From the NCBI GenBank assembly GCA_030180135.1, contig CM058239.1:69013823-69077822 (forward strand): a DNA stretch of 64,000 nucleotides. The letters are read 5' to 3'. Position numbers and translations under genes: made by a program. Positions within the stretch are counted from its first letter, which is position 1. Each line of letters starts with the position of its first letter. Origin of the DNA: Orychophragmus violaceus (taxonomy: Eukaryota; Streptophyta; Magnoliopsida; Brassicales; Brassicaceae). The notes under the pieces are model-generated. The model did not search any database. It saw only the letters and a program-made list of their open reading frames with translations, and was not told the origin of the DNA. Positions 53,101 to 63,529 of this stretch are shown in pieces.

Positions 53101-54404
53101 TGCATGTACAGCTCCGGAGAGATACCTGAAATGTCATCAAGAGAATAGCCAAGAGCTTTGCGATGCTTGCGCAGCTTGCTTAGCAGTAAAGTGAGCTCTG
53201 CGTTGTTCAAACTAGCATTAACAATCACTGGATAAGTTGAATTCGGTCCAAGAAAGGCGTACCTTAGCCCGGATGGAAGTTGTTTCAGCTCAATCTTCGG
53301 AGCTTTTTCCTCTGCCCAGTTCCTGTCGACTTGCAACGACCGATGCTTAGTTGGTGTAGATCGTTGCATCGTCACGTCTGATGCTTCCACCTGCATTACT
53401 GCTTCAACAGAATCCATCAGCCTTACATAGCACATTGCGGGCTCGTCCTGTAGGTATTCCAGCTCCATTATAGAGCTAAGTAAAGCTCTTTCTAGTGGAT
53501 CTTCAGCACGTGACTTGTGAAAGTATTCTGCAGCCAAATCACCTAGTGTGTCCACATAGAAGGTCTGTCCGTCGATGGTTGGTCTCTTCACCAGTTTGTC
53601 CATATCAAAACTCATCTTCAGATCACCCACATTCAGAATTATTCTACCTCCTTGGCAGTCAATCATCGCACCAGCAGTAGCTAAGAAAGGCCTGCCCAAA
53701 ATCAGTGGATCCTTTGGTTCCTCTCCATACTGCAGAACCACAAAATCCGTAGGTATCACACATTGGCCAATCATTATAGGTACATCCTACAATAATCCTT
53801 CGGAAATTCTGATCGTTCTATCTGCCAAAACCAGTGATATCCTAGTGGGTATAAAATCAGTCATTCCGAGCCTCTTGGCAACTGAGAAAGGCATAAGATT
53901 CACACTGGAACCAAGATCACATAGGGACCTTTCGAACCTTTCCCTGTAGATTGCACAATCCAACACAAAGCTTCCTGGATCTTTCAACTTCTCAGGAATT
54001 CTGCCCTGAATTACTGCACTACACACCTCGCTGATCATCATTACACTCTCCTCATTAGACCACTTTCCAGCAATTAAATCCTTAAGACATCTCTTCATCA
54101 CAGGAGAAGTCTCCATAGAGTCAATCAAAGGCACTTCGACTTTCACCCTTCTAATAAACTCTTGGCACTTTGCGTACTGCCTATCATTCTTAGCTTTTCT
54201 GGGATTCTTGGGATAAGGTACCTTAGGCTTGTAAACCCTCTCGGTCGACTGTTTCGGTTTCTCTGGTCTTGAACTCTCTGCAGTCGCCTTGTGTCGATCG
54301 TCACTGGTATTGTATCGATCGTTGCTAGGCGACTTTGTTACGACAGGTTCTTCGTTTTCGCTTTGCATCGACCGTTGCTGAGTGGCGTTGATCGATGCAT
54401 TGCG
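50187..54404 (-). pseudogene. pol: Athila-2 protease-RT-RNase H-integrase, five amber codons
   Basis: A single reading frame runs from the Copia-2 junction at 54404 to the stop at 50187 with no frameshift. It has protease LCDLGSSVNLMPFSVAKRLG and GRPFLATAGAMID, and RT with FLDGYSGFFQIPIHPEDQGK and FMDDFSVYG (near 52555). RNase H has CDASDYAVGAVLGQKKD and ATTEKELLAVVFAFEKFRP. Integrase has a zinc finger (HCHGSDYAGHF, CDACQG), WGIDFMGPF, SDGGSHF and the GQVEVSNRQ block, with the C-terminal LKSRWSGPFTIKRV. This is the Ty3/gypsy order PR-RT-RH-IN, Athila lineage. Five TAG codons interrupt it at 53787, 51372, 51306, 50997 and 50412. No protein beyond RNase H would be made without readthrough. Palindrome pairs at 51568-51645 and 53331-53367 are read in frame. 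Confidence 0.92.
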
Positions 54405-55086
54405 TGTTGGGAATGTCCTGAAATCTGCTGTACTTGCTCTAAGTGAAAGTCGTATAGTCGAGATGAGACAATCACATAACACTAGGTAGTCATAACGCTT
54501 TGCTAGAAGCCACTTATGATCAATGAGTTGAGAACTCATTGCTAGTGTTATATGATCCTACAGGGTCATACACCTAAGCAAACTGGGCGTCATAGACGAG
54601 GTTGATCATTAATGTAATGATCCAATGAATGCATATTTGATATTCATTCGATATCAATGTTCGGGGGAGTGTCGATCGTTGCAGTTAGTGCATCGATCGA
54701 TGCACTCGCGGATTAATCAGATTAATTCGGTTTAATCGTTGGTTAATTCCGTTGTGGTTTAAGCCGACATATATAAGATATATGGTCGACCTAAACTCGA
54801 ATGCTAACCTAATTCACAGCCACCAGAACACAGATAGAAACCTCTCTGGAGATCAGATCTCTGTAAGGCACTAGCATCCCTGCGGTCCAGTTTGTGTGCG
54901 TGTGGATACCAGTAGAGGCGCAGCACTTGAGGCGCTTCGTGATCTCGATTATCTGCAAACACTTCCGCTGCATATTATCAGGTAATCTCGAGATCTGTTA
55001 GATTCAATTACATGAACCTTAGATCCTAGGCTCGGAATTCAGACTAGGGTTGCTAATCCTGATTAGAACTGCTAGAAATTCCTTCA
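54405..55086 (+). repeat. Copia-2 5' LTR
   Basis: The LTR begins TGTTGGGAATG and ends AATTCCTTCA. It carries a palindrome pair GTGTCGATCGTTGCA / GCATCGATCGATGCA at 54669-54703 and a TATA-like ATATATAAGATATA near 54770. Confidence 0.97.
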
Positions 55087-55087
55087 G

Positions 55088-55099
55088 TGGTATCAGAGC
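55088..55099 (+). other. Copia-2 primer binding site (tRNA-iMet)
   Basis: TGGTATCAGAGC begins one base after the 5' LTR. It is complementary to the 3' end of initiator tRNA-Met. Confidence 0.97.
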
Positions 55100-56159
55100 T
55101 TTAGGGTTCCATTGAATCTGTAGCATGTTGATTAGATTGGTTGAATCTGAATCTGTGTATAGTTGATACAAACTTGCTAAAATTCGTTTTCCTGAAAAAC
55201 CTAGTTTAGGGTTCTGTTCGAAAACGTTTAAGGGTTTTCTCTCATGGTGTCGATCGATGCCAATCCGGCATCGATCGATGCAGGGCGAAACCCCGAATAA
55301 AATTTAGGGTTTTTCGCATGGTGTCGATCGTTGCCAATCCGGAAACGATCGATGCAGGGCGAAAACCCAAATAAACCTAGTTTTCGCCTAATGTCGATCG
55401 ACACAATTGTTGCATCGATCGACACAGCCTCGCGAGATTGTTGGATCGGTTTAATTGGATTGGACCGGTTATCGAGCTTGGTTAATAATGGTCGAACACT
55501 GTGAATGGTTTGATGGCGATTGTTTTGATTAGGTTGGCATCGACCGATGCTAACGTAGCATCGATCGATGCTTACCGGTATTCAAAACCGGATCAATTGG
55601 ATTGATTGGTTATCGCGGATTAATTAATTATAAGAATTAAAACATAGTAAAACTGAACGTTTTAAATGGTTCCGTTCCTCAACCAAATATCAAGTGATAC
55701 TTGATGTCTTTCCAATCTTGTCAACTGTCAAGACTCATTTCATTGTACGATAAGCTTGCAGTGCAAGGTATCAACAATTACATGAGTAAGGCAGGAAGTA
55801 ATCGTGTTAATGGGCTTGCAGTGCAAGGCATCAACAATTACATGACTGAAGAGATTGGTTTGCTTGACTGGGCTATCAAAATCGTTTTGGGTCCAGAGAC
55901 ATCAGGTGGATTGGACATAAGATGTCGATCCACAACCAAGAGTTATATTGGATATAACTAGCAAGGTTGTTGCTTACCTAAATAGCTAAAGTTGAGTGAT
56001 AGCCAGTGGCTCACTTGAATTTAGTAAAATATGGGTCTTGGATCATTATATTCATCTGAGGAAGCATTGATTGAATATAATGCGAGTTTTCTTAAAAGTT
56101 AAGATTTCTCATTTCTTGAACATCATAACTAAACCATTTTCTTTTCTATGTTCTCAGCT
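55100..56159 (+). other. Copia-2 5' leader
   Basis: An untranslated leader of about 1 kb. It holds four palindrome pairs (55249-55285, 55322-55358, 55393-55426, 55537-55572), the first two followed by GGGCGAAA. It also holds a direct duplication of GCTTGCAGTGCAAGGTATCA plus 12 bp at 55751 and 55813. No conserved frame. Confidence 0.8.
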
Positions 56160-59100
56160 ATGACTACTACTCATAATAATTCTTTCTCGCTGCGATCCGT
56201 CCTTGAGAAGGACAAGTTAAATGGATCGAATTTTCTCGAATGGTATCGGAACTTGAGAATTGTTCTCAAGCAGGAGAAGCGGGACTATGTCCTTGAAAAT
56301 GTTCTCCCTGAAAAACCGAGATCCAATGCTGCACATGCAGAAAGGAGTGCTTGGGACAAGCATTCCAATGATGTGGTCGATGTGAATTGTCTCATGTTGG
56401 CTACCATGAACTCGGACTTGCAGAAGCAATACGAGAACGTGGAGTCGCCAGTGGAGATGATTACTAGCCTGAAAAGCATGTTTCAGGAGCAAGCACGAAC
56501 TGAGAGATACCAGACGGTTAAATCTCTCATTGAATGCAAGCTACCAAAGGACAGTCCGGTCAGTCCTCATGTCATTAAGATGATGGGTTATATTGATAAC
56601 CTGGGGAGACTGGATTGTCCCATTAGCCAAGAGTTGGCTACTGACATCATTCTGCAGTCACTGCCGTCAAGTTATGATCAGTTTGTTATGAACTATAACA
56701 TGAACAACTTGACGAAGACGTTGACTGAACTGCATGGCATGCTCAAGACAGCTGAGCCTAATATCAGGAAGGGCACTCCTAATGTACTTATGGTACAAGG
56801 GGGTAAGAAGTTTAAGAAACTAGGCAAAGGCAAGGGAAAGGGCAAGGCAGTCCCGGTTGAGAACCAGGACACGCCTGCGCCAGCCCCGAAGCCCAAGCCG
56901 GGCCCATCTGAGACTGATAAGTGCCATTACTGTAAAGAGCCTGGGCATTGGAAGAGAAATTGCAACAAATTCTTGGAAGAGAAGAAGAAGAAGAAGAAGA
57001 CTTTCGAGACTTCATCTTCAAGTATTTATGTTATAGAAGTAAATGTTACCACTTCTGGTTCTACTTCTTGGGTATTGGATACCGGCTGTGGTGCTCATAT
57101 TTGTACAAATATGCAGGGCCTAAGCAACAGTAGGACGTTGGAAAGGGGACAAGTGGACCTGCGTGTGGGGAATGGAGCAAGAGTTGCTGCATTAGCCGTA
57201 GGAACATTTAACTTGTCTTTACCTTCTGGTTTGGTCTTAGAACTTCATAATTGCTACTATGTACCTGCTATAAGCAGAAATATTATTTCTATTCCTGTTT
57301 TGGATTTGGAAGGATATCAGTTTTCAATTAAGAATAAATGTTGTTCTTTTGATTACAATGATATGTATTATGGTAGCAGCCCATTAGAGAATGGGCTTTA
57401 TGTTCTAAACCAAAGCAAATATATTTATAACATTAACACCAAGAGATTCAAATCAAATGACACGAATCAGACTTTTTTATGGCATTGTCGTTTGGGCCAC
57501 ATAAACGAGAAACAGATTCAAAAGCTCCATAATGATGGGCTTTTGGGCTCATTTGATTATGAATCATGTGAGAAATGTGAATCTTGTTTACTAGGCAAAA
57601 TGGCAAAGGCGCCTTCCAACAAACAAAATGAAAGGGCCAGTGACCTATTGGGCCTTATACATACAGATGTATGCGGCCCAATGAGCACAAATGCCAGAGG
57701 AAATTTTCGATACTTCATTACCTTCACTGATGATTTCAGCAGGTATGGCTATGTCTATCTAATGAGACACAAGTCGGAATCCTTTGAAAATTTCAAAGAG
57801 TTCCAAAATGAAGTACAGAATCAACTTGGCAAAAGTATTAAGGCTCTTCGATCAGATCGTGGAGGAGAATACTTAAGCCAAGAATTCAGTGATCATTTGA
57901 GAGATTGTGGAATTGTTTCACAACTCACTCCTCCTGGAACACCACAATGGAATGGCGTGTCTGAGAGGAGGAATCGGACTTTATTAGATATGGTTCGATC
58001 AATTATGAGTCTCTCAACTCTTCCATTATCGTATTGGGGATACGCTCTAGAAACGTCTGCGTTTACACTTAATAGGGTTCCGTCAAAATCAGTTGCAAAG
58101 ACATCACATGAGATGTGGACTGGAAATGTTCCGAATGTGTCTTTCCTGAAGATTTGGGGTTGTGAAGCTTATGTTAAGAGATTAATTACAGATAAGCTCG
58201 AGCCCAAATCTGATAAATGCTACCTCGTTGGTTATCCTAAGGAAACCAAGGCATACTACTATTACAACCAATCCGAGAACAAAGTGTTTGTTGCTCGGAA
58301 CTGCGTCTTTCTTGAGAGAGAATTTCTTTCCAAGAGAAACAGTGGGAGTAAAGTACAACTCGAAGAAGTTCGAGAACCGCAGGAAAATGCTCAACCCATA
58401 GAGGAAGAGCAACAGTTGGATCTACAAAGAGTTGTAGAGACGGCGCCTGTGGAGCCTGAAATTCGCCGATCTGAAAGGATCCGTCACGAACCCGAGAGAT
58501 ATGGATTTCTCGTAACCAATTGTCATGATTTGTTAATCATTGACAGTGACGAACCAGCGAATTTCGAAGAAGCAATGATGAGCCCTGACTCCGCAAAGTG
58601 GCTGAAAGCCGCTGAATCCGAAATGGGATCCATGTCACAGAACCAAGTATGGACTTTGGTTGATTTACCCGATGGTGCAAGACCCATTGAGTGTAAATGG
58701 ATTTTCAAGAAGAAAATTGATGTGGATGGAAATATTCAGATATATAAAGCAAGGCTAGTGGCAAAAGGTTTCAAACAAATTCATGGTATTGACTATGAAG
58801 AAACCTATTCACCTGTCGCCATGCTTAAATCCATTCGGATTCTCCTAGCAACAGCTGCTCATTATGATTATGAGATCTGGCAGATGGACGTGAAAACAGC
58901 TTTCCTTAATGGAATTCTTGAAGAGGATATGTACATGACACAACCTGAAGGTTTCATCGATCCAAATGCAGCTAGGAAAGTATGCAAACTTCATCGATCC
59001 ATTTATGGATTGAAGCAAGCATCTCGGAGTTGGAATCTTCGTTTTGATGAAGCAGTCAAAAAGTTTGATTTCATCAGAAGCGAAGAAGAACCATGCGTTT

Positions 59101-60119
59101 ACAAGAAGACTAGTGGGAGCGCAGTTGCATTTCTCGTGTTGTATGTAGATGACATACTTCTTCTCGGAAATGACGTTCCGTTGTTACAGTCTGTTAAGAC
59201 TTGGCTCGGAAGTTGTTTTTCAATGAAAGACATGGGTGAAGCCGCGTATATTCTTGGAATAAGAATCTATAGAGATAGATCAAACAAGTTGATTGGACTG
59301 TGTCAAGACACTTATATCGATATACACAGGTTCAGAATGCAAGATTCCAAGAAGGGCTTCATACCAATGTCTTATGGCATAAGTCTCAGCAAGAAGCAGT
59401 GTCCTGAGACACCTGCTGAGCGAGATCGCATGAGTCGGATTCCCTATGCCTCGGCGTTGGGATCCATCATGTATGCCATGCTCTGTACTCGTCCAGATGT
59501 TGCTTGTGCTTTAAGCATGACGAGTAGATACCAATCGGATCCAGGTGAAAGTCACTGGACAGCAGTCAAGAATATTCTGAAGTATTTGAGAAATACTAAG
59601 GATAAATTCTTGGTGTACGGAGGAAGTGATGAGCTGGTAGTAAGTGGTTACACAGACGCAAGTTTTCAGACAGACCAAGATGATTTCCGATCGCAATCTG
59701 GTTACATCTTCTGCCTGAATGGCGGTGCAGTAAGCTGGAAGAGTTCCAAGCAGGACACTGTAGCAGATTCCACAACTGAAGCTGAGTACCTCGCTGCTTC
59801 TGAAGCGGCAAAGGAGGCTGTTTGGATCAAGAAGTTCATCACTGAACTTGGTGTGATTCCTAGTATTTCTGAGCCAGTGGCTCTGTATTGTGACAACAAT
59901 GGAGCCATTGCGCAAGCAAAGGAACCTAGATCACACCAGAAATCCAAACACATAGAAAGGCGATATCACCTTATCCGTGATATTGTGAATAGAGGAGATG
60001 TGAAGATCAGCAGAGTCCCTACGGATGAGAATGTTGCTGATCCACTAACCAAGCCTCTCCCAAGGCCTAAGCATGAGTTTCATACAAGTGCTGTAGGCAT
60101 TAGATTTCTTAAGATATGA
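56160..60119 (+). CDS. gag-pol: Copia-2 Gag-Pol polyprotein
   Basis: The frame is open for 1319 codons from MTTTHNNSFSL. An ATG four codons upstream (56148) is also possible; the choice follows alignment with Copia-1. Domains are in order: Gag; CCHC knuckle CHYCKEPGHWKRNC with a following poly-Lys run; protease DTGCGAHIC; pre-integrase HCRLGHINEKQ; integrase HTDVCGPMS, RSDRGGEY, GVSERRNRT; RT MDVKTAFLNG and YVDDILLLGND; RNase H DASFQTDQDDFRSQSGY and TEAEYLAASEAAKE. The only oddity against Copia-1 is a two-residue-shorter, altered stretch YIDIHRFRMQDSKKG between RT and RNase H, which may affect the connection domain. No stops or frameshifts, so the element could be competent. Confidence 0.96.
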   Translation: MTTTHNNSFSLRSVLEKDKLNGSNFLEWYRNLRIVLKQEKRDYVLENVLPEKPRSNAAHAERSAWDKHSNDVVDVNCLMLATMNSDLQKQYENVESPVEMITSLKSMFQEQARTERYQTVKSLIECKLPKDSPVSPHVIKMMGYIDNLGRLDCPISQELATDIILQSLPSSYDQFVMNYNMNNLTKTLTELHGMLKTAEPNIRKGTPNVLMVQGGKKFKKLGKGKGKGKAVPVENQDTPAPAPKPKPGPSETDKCHYCKEPGHWKRNCNKFLEEKKKKKKTFETSSSSIYVIEVNVTTSGSTSWVLDTGCGAHICTNMQGLSNSRTLERGQVDLRVGNGARVAALAVGTFNLSLPSGLVLELHNCYYVPAISRNIISIPVLDLEGYQFSIKNKCCSFDYNDMYYGSSPLENGLYVLNQSKYIYNINTKRFKSNDTNQTFLWHCRLGHINEKQIQKLHNDGLLGSFDYESCEKCESCLLGKMAKAPSNKQNERASDLLGLIHTDVCGPMSTNARGNFRYFITFTDDFSRYGYVYLMRHKSESFENFKEFQNEVQNQLGKSIKALRSDRGGEYLSQEFSDHLRDCGIVSQLTPPGTPQWNGVSERRNRTLLDMVRSIMSLSTLPLSYWGYALETSAFTLNRVPSKSVAKTSHEMWTGNVPNVSFLKIWGCEAYVKRLITDKLEPKSDKCYLVGYPKETKAYYYYNQSENKVFVARNCVFLEREFLSKRNSGSKVQLEEVREPQENAQPIEEEQQLDLQRVVETAPVEPEIRRSERIRHEPERYGFLVTNCHDLLIIDSDEPANFEEAMMSPDSAKWLKAAESEMGSMSQNQVWTLVDLPDGARPIECKWIFKKKIDVDGNIQIYKARLVAKGFKQIHGIDYEETYSPVAMLKSIRILLATAAHYDYEIWQMDVKTAFLNGILEEDMYMTQPEGFIDPNAARKVCKLHRSIYGLKQASRSWNLRFDEAVKKFDFIRSEEEPCVYKKTSGSAVAFLVLYVDDILLLGNDVPLLQSVKTWLGSCFSMKDMGEAAYILGIRIYRDRSNKLIGLCQDTYIDIHRFRMQDSKKGFIPMSYGISLSKKQCPETPAERDRMSRIPYASALGSIMYAMLCTRPDVACALSMTSRYQSDPGESHWTAVKNILKYLRNTKDKFLVYGGSDELVVSGYTDASFQTDQDDFRSQSGYIFCLNGGAVSWKSSKQDTVADSTTEAEYLAASEAAKEAVWIKKFITELGVIPSISEPVALYCDNNGAIAQAKEPRSHQKSKHIERRYHLIRDIVNRGDVKISRVPTDENVADPLTKPLPRPKHEFHTSAVGIRFLKI

Positions 60120-60941
60120 TCTTGGTTTCAGTGGGAGTTGTATTTATTTTAGTTATGACATGAGGTTCACAAAGACATAATAGTTATGTTATTTTAATGA
60201 AATTGTTTCAGCATTATTTAATTGTGTTAATTAAATATATAATGTCCCAAAGTAATTTATGACATTTTATAGGCCATCAAGTATGTGACTTGATCATGAA
60301 ACCCTATAAACAATAAATGACATAAATTATAATGGTCCCTGGTCGAGGTTGTTAACGTGGGACATTAACAACCACGTGAGACTAGTATGTGAGGTGACTG
60401 ATGACCATGTTTCATGGAGTCATTAATAAGTGTATTAAAGTCAATCACATAGATATGTGTTAGAGAACACATGATCGGACTTGACCCGTTAATGAGAACT
60501 CTACAAGATGTTATATGAGTGTCATAAGAGTTTCTCATTACGACTAAAGAGAGTAGTCCTTAGACCTGAGTTCATCATGTCCTCTCTTATATGGATTGGT
60601 TCGTCTTGACTTTGTCAAACGTCAGCCGTAACTGGTGATCATAAAGACACTGATTAGGCGTATCATGAAATATAAAAGAGACATGGATGGAACAAGATGG
60701 GATTTGTACCTCCTATATAACAGGAGTTAAATATCTCTGGGCCTATCGAAGATTTGTTACTGGAAATGCGTGGCCGCACTCAAACGAGGTGATTGTCAGT
60801 CGTTTGTTTTATCAGTACAAATCGGGATTCGATAAACGTAATCTGGTTGAATAAGGATGACACAGTGCTTGCCTTATGCTAGATTGAGATATAGCTACAA
60901 AGGGATTAAAGGAATAGATGATTCCAGTACAAGTGGGAGAT
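60120..60941 (+). other. Copia-2 3' untranslated region and polypurine tract
   Basis: A non-coding stretch with the inverted phrase GGTTGTTAACGTGGGAC / ATTAACAACCACGTGAGAC near 60349-60380. It ends in the polypurine tract AGTGGGAGAT at 60932-60941, directly before the 3' LTR. Confidence 0.85.
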
Positions 60942-61624
60942 TGTTGGGAATGTCCTGAAATCTGCTGTACTTGCTCTAAGTGAAAGTCGTATAGTCGAGA
61001 TGAGACAATCACATAACACTAGGTAGTCATAACGCTTTGCTAGAAGCCACTTATGATCAATGAGTTGAGAACTCATTGCTAGTGTTATATGATCCTACAT
61101 GGTCACACACCTAAGCAAACTGGGCGTCATAGACGAGGTTGATCATTAATGTAATGATCCAATGAATGCATATTTGATATTCATTCGATATCAATGTTCG
61201 GGGGAGTGTCGATCGTTGCAGTTAGTGCATCGATCGATGCACTCGCAGATTAATCAGATTAATTCGGTTTAATCGTTGGTTAATTCCGTTGTGGTTTAAG
61301 CCGACATATATAAGATATATGGTCGACCTAAACTCGAATGCTAACCTAATTCACAGCCACCAGAACACAGATAGAAACCTCTCTGGAGATCAGATCTCTG
61401 TAAGGCACTAGCATCCCTGCGGTCCAGTTTGTGTGCGTGTGGATACCAGTAGAGGCGCAGAATTTGAGGCGCTTCGTGATCTCGATTATCTGCAAACACT
61501 TCCGCTGCATATTCATCAGGTAATCTCGAGATCTGTTAGATTCAATTACATGAACCTTAGATCCTAGGCTCGGAATTCAGACTAGGGTTGCTAATCCTGA
61601 TTAGAACTGCTAGAAATTCCTTCA
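60942..61624 (+). repeat. Copia-2 3' LTR
   Basis: The 683-bp partner of 54405-55086 with one inserted base in the CATATTCATCAGG phrase. Its palindrome pair lies at 61206-61240. Confidence 0.97.
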
Positions 61625-63312
61625 TTGCGAATATCACGGATCTCATCTTCCAATTCTTCAATTTCCACGAGCTCTTCGACACTCAACTGCTTTTTCTGGC
61701 CAGGCAGTAGCCCTTACCACTTCTCAATGTTACTGCATTGCATTGATACTTGGGATTAGCATCAGTTCGCCCTGGAAGATATCCATCTTCCCTCTGAGCA
61801 TATCCAGCAGTTCTTGCAACTCTAGCGTCAAGCTCCTTCATGTGTGCGCTCAGGTGTTCAAACTTCCCGTTCAGATCCTCATAGACAGTACCTATCTTCT
61901 TATCGAGGTCTGCAGCATTCTTAGTCTGACCCTTCAGCAGCTGTTCCATCATTGCCTCCAACTTACTCTCATGAGCAGTAGCTGCAGGAGGAGTCTGATA
62001 AGATGAAGATCCATAGGTTCTCTGAGTACCTTGTCCAAAAGGTTTCTGAAAACCACTAGTCTGTCCAAAACCAGAGGAGTTCTGATTGCCTGTAAAGGCG
62101 CTCTTCTGTCCTCCATTGAAGAACCTGTTTCCCTGCTGATTACCAAATATATTACCTTGGAAACCAGATCCTCCAATGTAATTCACATCTTCTTCCTGAG
62201 TGTCCTCCTCAGTCTGAATTACCTCAAAATCTTGGGCAAAGTGGACAGGTTTCTTACCAGCTAGAAGATTACAAACTGTGTCCAGTTAAGATCTAATATC
62301 AGCAATCTCCAGATTCTCTTCCTTTCCACCAGATCTCTTCCTCCTCTCATCAGTAGTCTTGCAACTGTTGCTGCTCACTAAGTTATCAATCAACTGCTTA
62401 GCTTGAGCAGGAGTCCTAGTGTTAAAGTTGGCATTGCTAGAGTTGTCCAACGCAGTCTGATATGGAAGATCTATGCCTCTAAAGAAGATGCCTAAAAGTG
62501 TTACCTCAGTGAATCCATGGTGTGGGCAGTCACGTTGGTATTTCTTGAATCTCATCCAGGCAGTCTTAAGCGGCTCAGTAGGACCTTGGGAAAAGGTGAG
62601 TATGTCCTGTCTGGACTGATCAGAACGTGCATCATCGTAGAAGTGACGCAGGAACTCACTCTTCAGGGCTGCCCAAGTATCAAACTGCCCAAGTGGCAGT
62701 TGCTTCAGCCATGCAGCAGCGTCTCAGGCGAGACTGCATGGAAAGAGCTTGAGAAACAAATAATCCTGGCATACTCCATCATACTTCATGCCAGTGATTA
62801 TGTCCTCAAACTGATCAATGTGATCCATAGGCTGCTCCGACGGATGACCATGGAAAGCATTCTGCTTCATCAGCGAGTAGTAGATGGTTTTGATCTCAAA
62901 ATCATTCCTCCCAAAACCAGGCATCACAAGAGCTGACCGGTTTGCATGAAACTCATCCGGTCTGTTGTAGTCAGCTAAAGTCCTCTCATGGACTATCATC
63001 TGTCTATTTCGGTTCTGTCCTTGACCTTGCGCCTGCGGCTGTGGTTCAGGTTCCTCAACCTCAGGGATCATACGTCCCTCATCATCAATCCTATGCCCAG
63101 CAGCATTGTATGGATTGTTTTCTCGGTCCCTCAGGGTACCTTGAGAAATCAGGCATTATGATTACCTTCTGTACCACCATCCTTGATCTTCTTTCTCTTC
63201 TGTTAGTCCTCTCTAGTCGTCCAAGTTCGTCAAGTCCGAGATTAACGAGGTTCAAGTTCTGATTACTTCTAGTTTCACGCGTCTGCATAAACTGTCTGCA
63301 ATCGTCAAGCAA
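61625..63312 (-). pseudogene. gag: Athila-2 Gag, broken
   Basis: It starts at MLDDCRQFMQTRETR (63312) and follows Athila-1 Gag closely (ADYNRPDEFHANRSALVMPG, MRFKKYQRDCPHHGF, NYIGGSGFQGN, the Gly/Gln-rich stretch). One frameshift lies near 63080-63091. In-frame stops occur near 62723 (SLA-stop instead of SLAG) and 62286 (IRS-stop instead of LRSRM). After NAVTLRSGKGYCLARKSS the frame ends at 61683, and ELVEIEELEDEIRDIRN continues in another frame up to the Copia-2 junction. Gag cannot be produced whole from this copy. The Athila-1 frame shows what was lost. Confidence 0.9.
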
Positions 63313-63505
63313 CGATCGATGCTATCAGTGCAACGATCGATTCAATCTCAGAATCGCCTAGTGACGATCGTCACAAAGGTGCAACGATCGACGCTATGCG
63401 AAATCGGTACCTGCGACAGAGAGAAAACAGAGAAAAATTAGTAACTAAAAAAAATAAAAATCCTAGTAAAAACCCTATGTTCGATACTATCGAAGACTCT
63501 AAGAG
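63313..63505 (-). other. Athila-2 5' leader
   Basis: A short leader between primer site and gag with palindrome pairs at 63307-63345 and 63361-63396, similar to 8966-9053 of Athila-1. Confidence 0.8.
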
Positions 63506-63523
63506 TCCCCGGCAACGGCGCCA
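63506..63523 (-). other. Athila-2 primer binding site (tRNA-Asp)
   Basis: The plus strand is TCCCCGGCAACGGCGCCA, the 3' end of tRNA-Asp, 6 bp inside the 5' LTR, as in Athila-1. Confidence 0.95.
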
Positions 63524-63529
63524 AAAACT

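Larger units (their letters stand above)
54405..61624 (+). mobile_element. Copia-2, near-intact Ty1/copia element nested in Athila-2
   Basis: The 7.2-kb element has LTRs of 682 and 683 bp, duplication TTGCG (54400-54404 and 61625-61629), a tRNA-iMet primer site, a polypurine tract and one open polyprotein. LTR comparison by eye gives about five substitutions and one indel, near 0.7 percent, or roughly 0.5 million years (inference). Opposite in orientation to its host Athila-2, it lies between gag and protease. It is related to Copia-1 at the protein level (most domain text is shared), but the LTRs differ. Confidence 0.96.

Noticed and set aside
50412..53789. Amber codons as programmed readthrough or an altered code
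   Set aside because: Five scattered TAG codons, one inside the integrase core region, fit mutation better. Copia-1 and Copia-2 in the same window use normal stops.
55088..55099. Part of a tRNA gene
   Set aside because: It is only the 12-base primer binding complement directly after the Copia-2 LTR.
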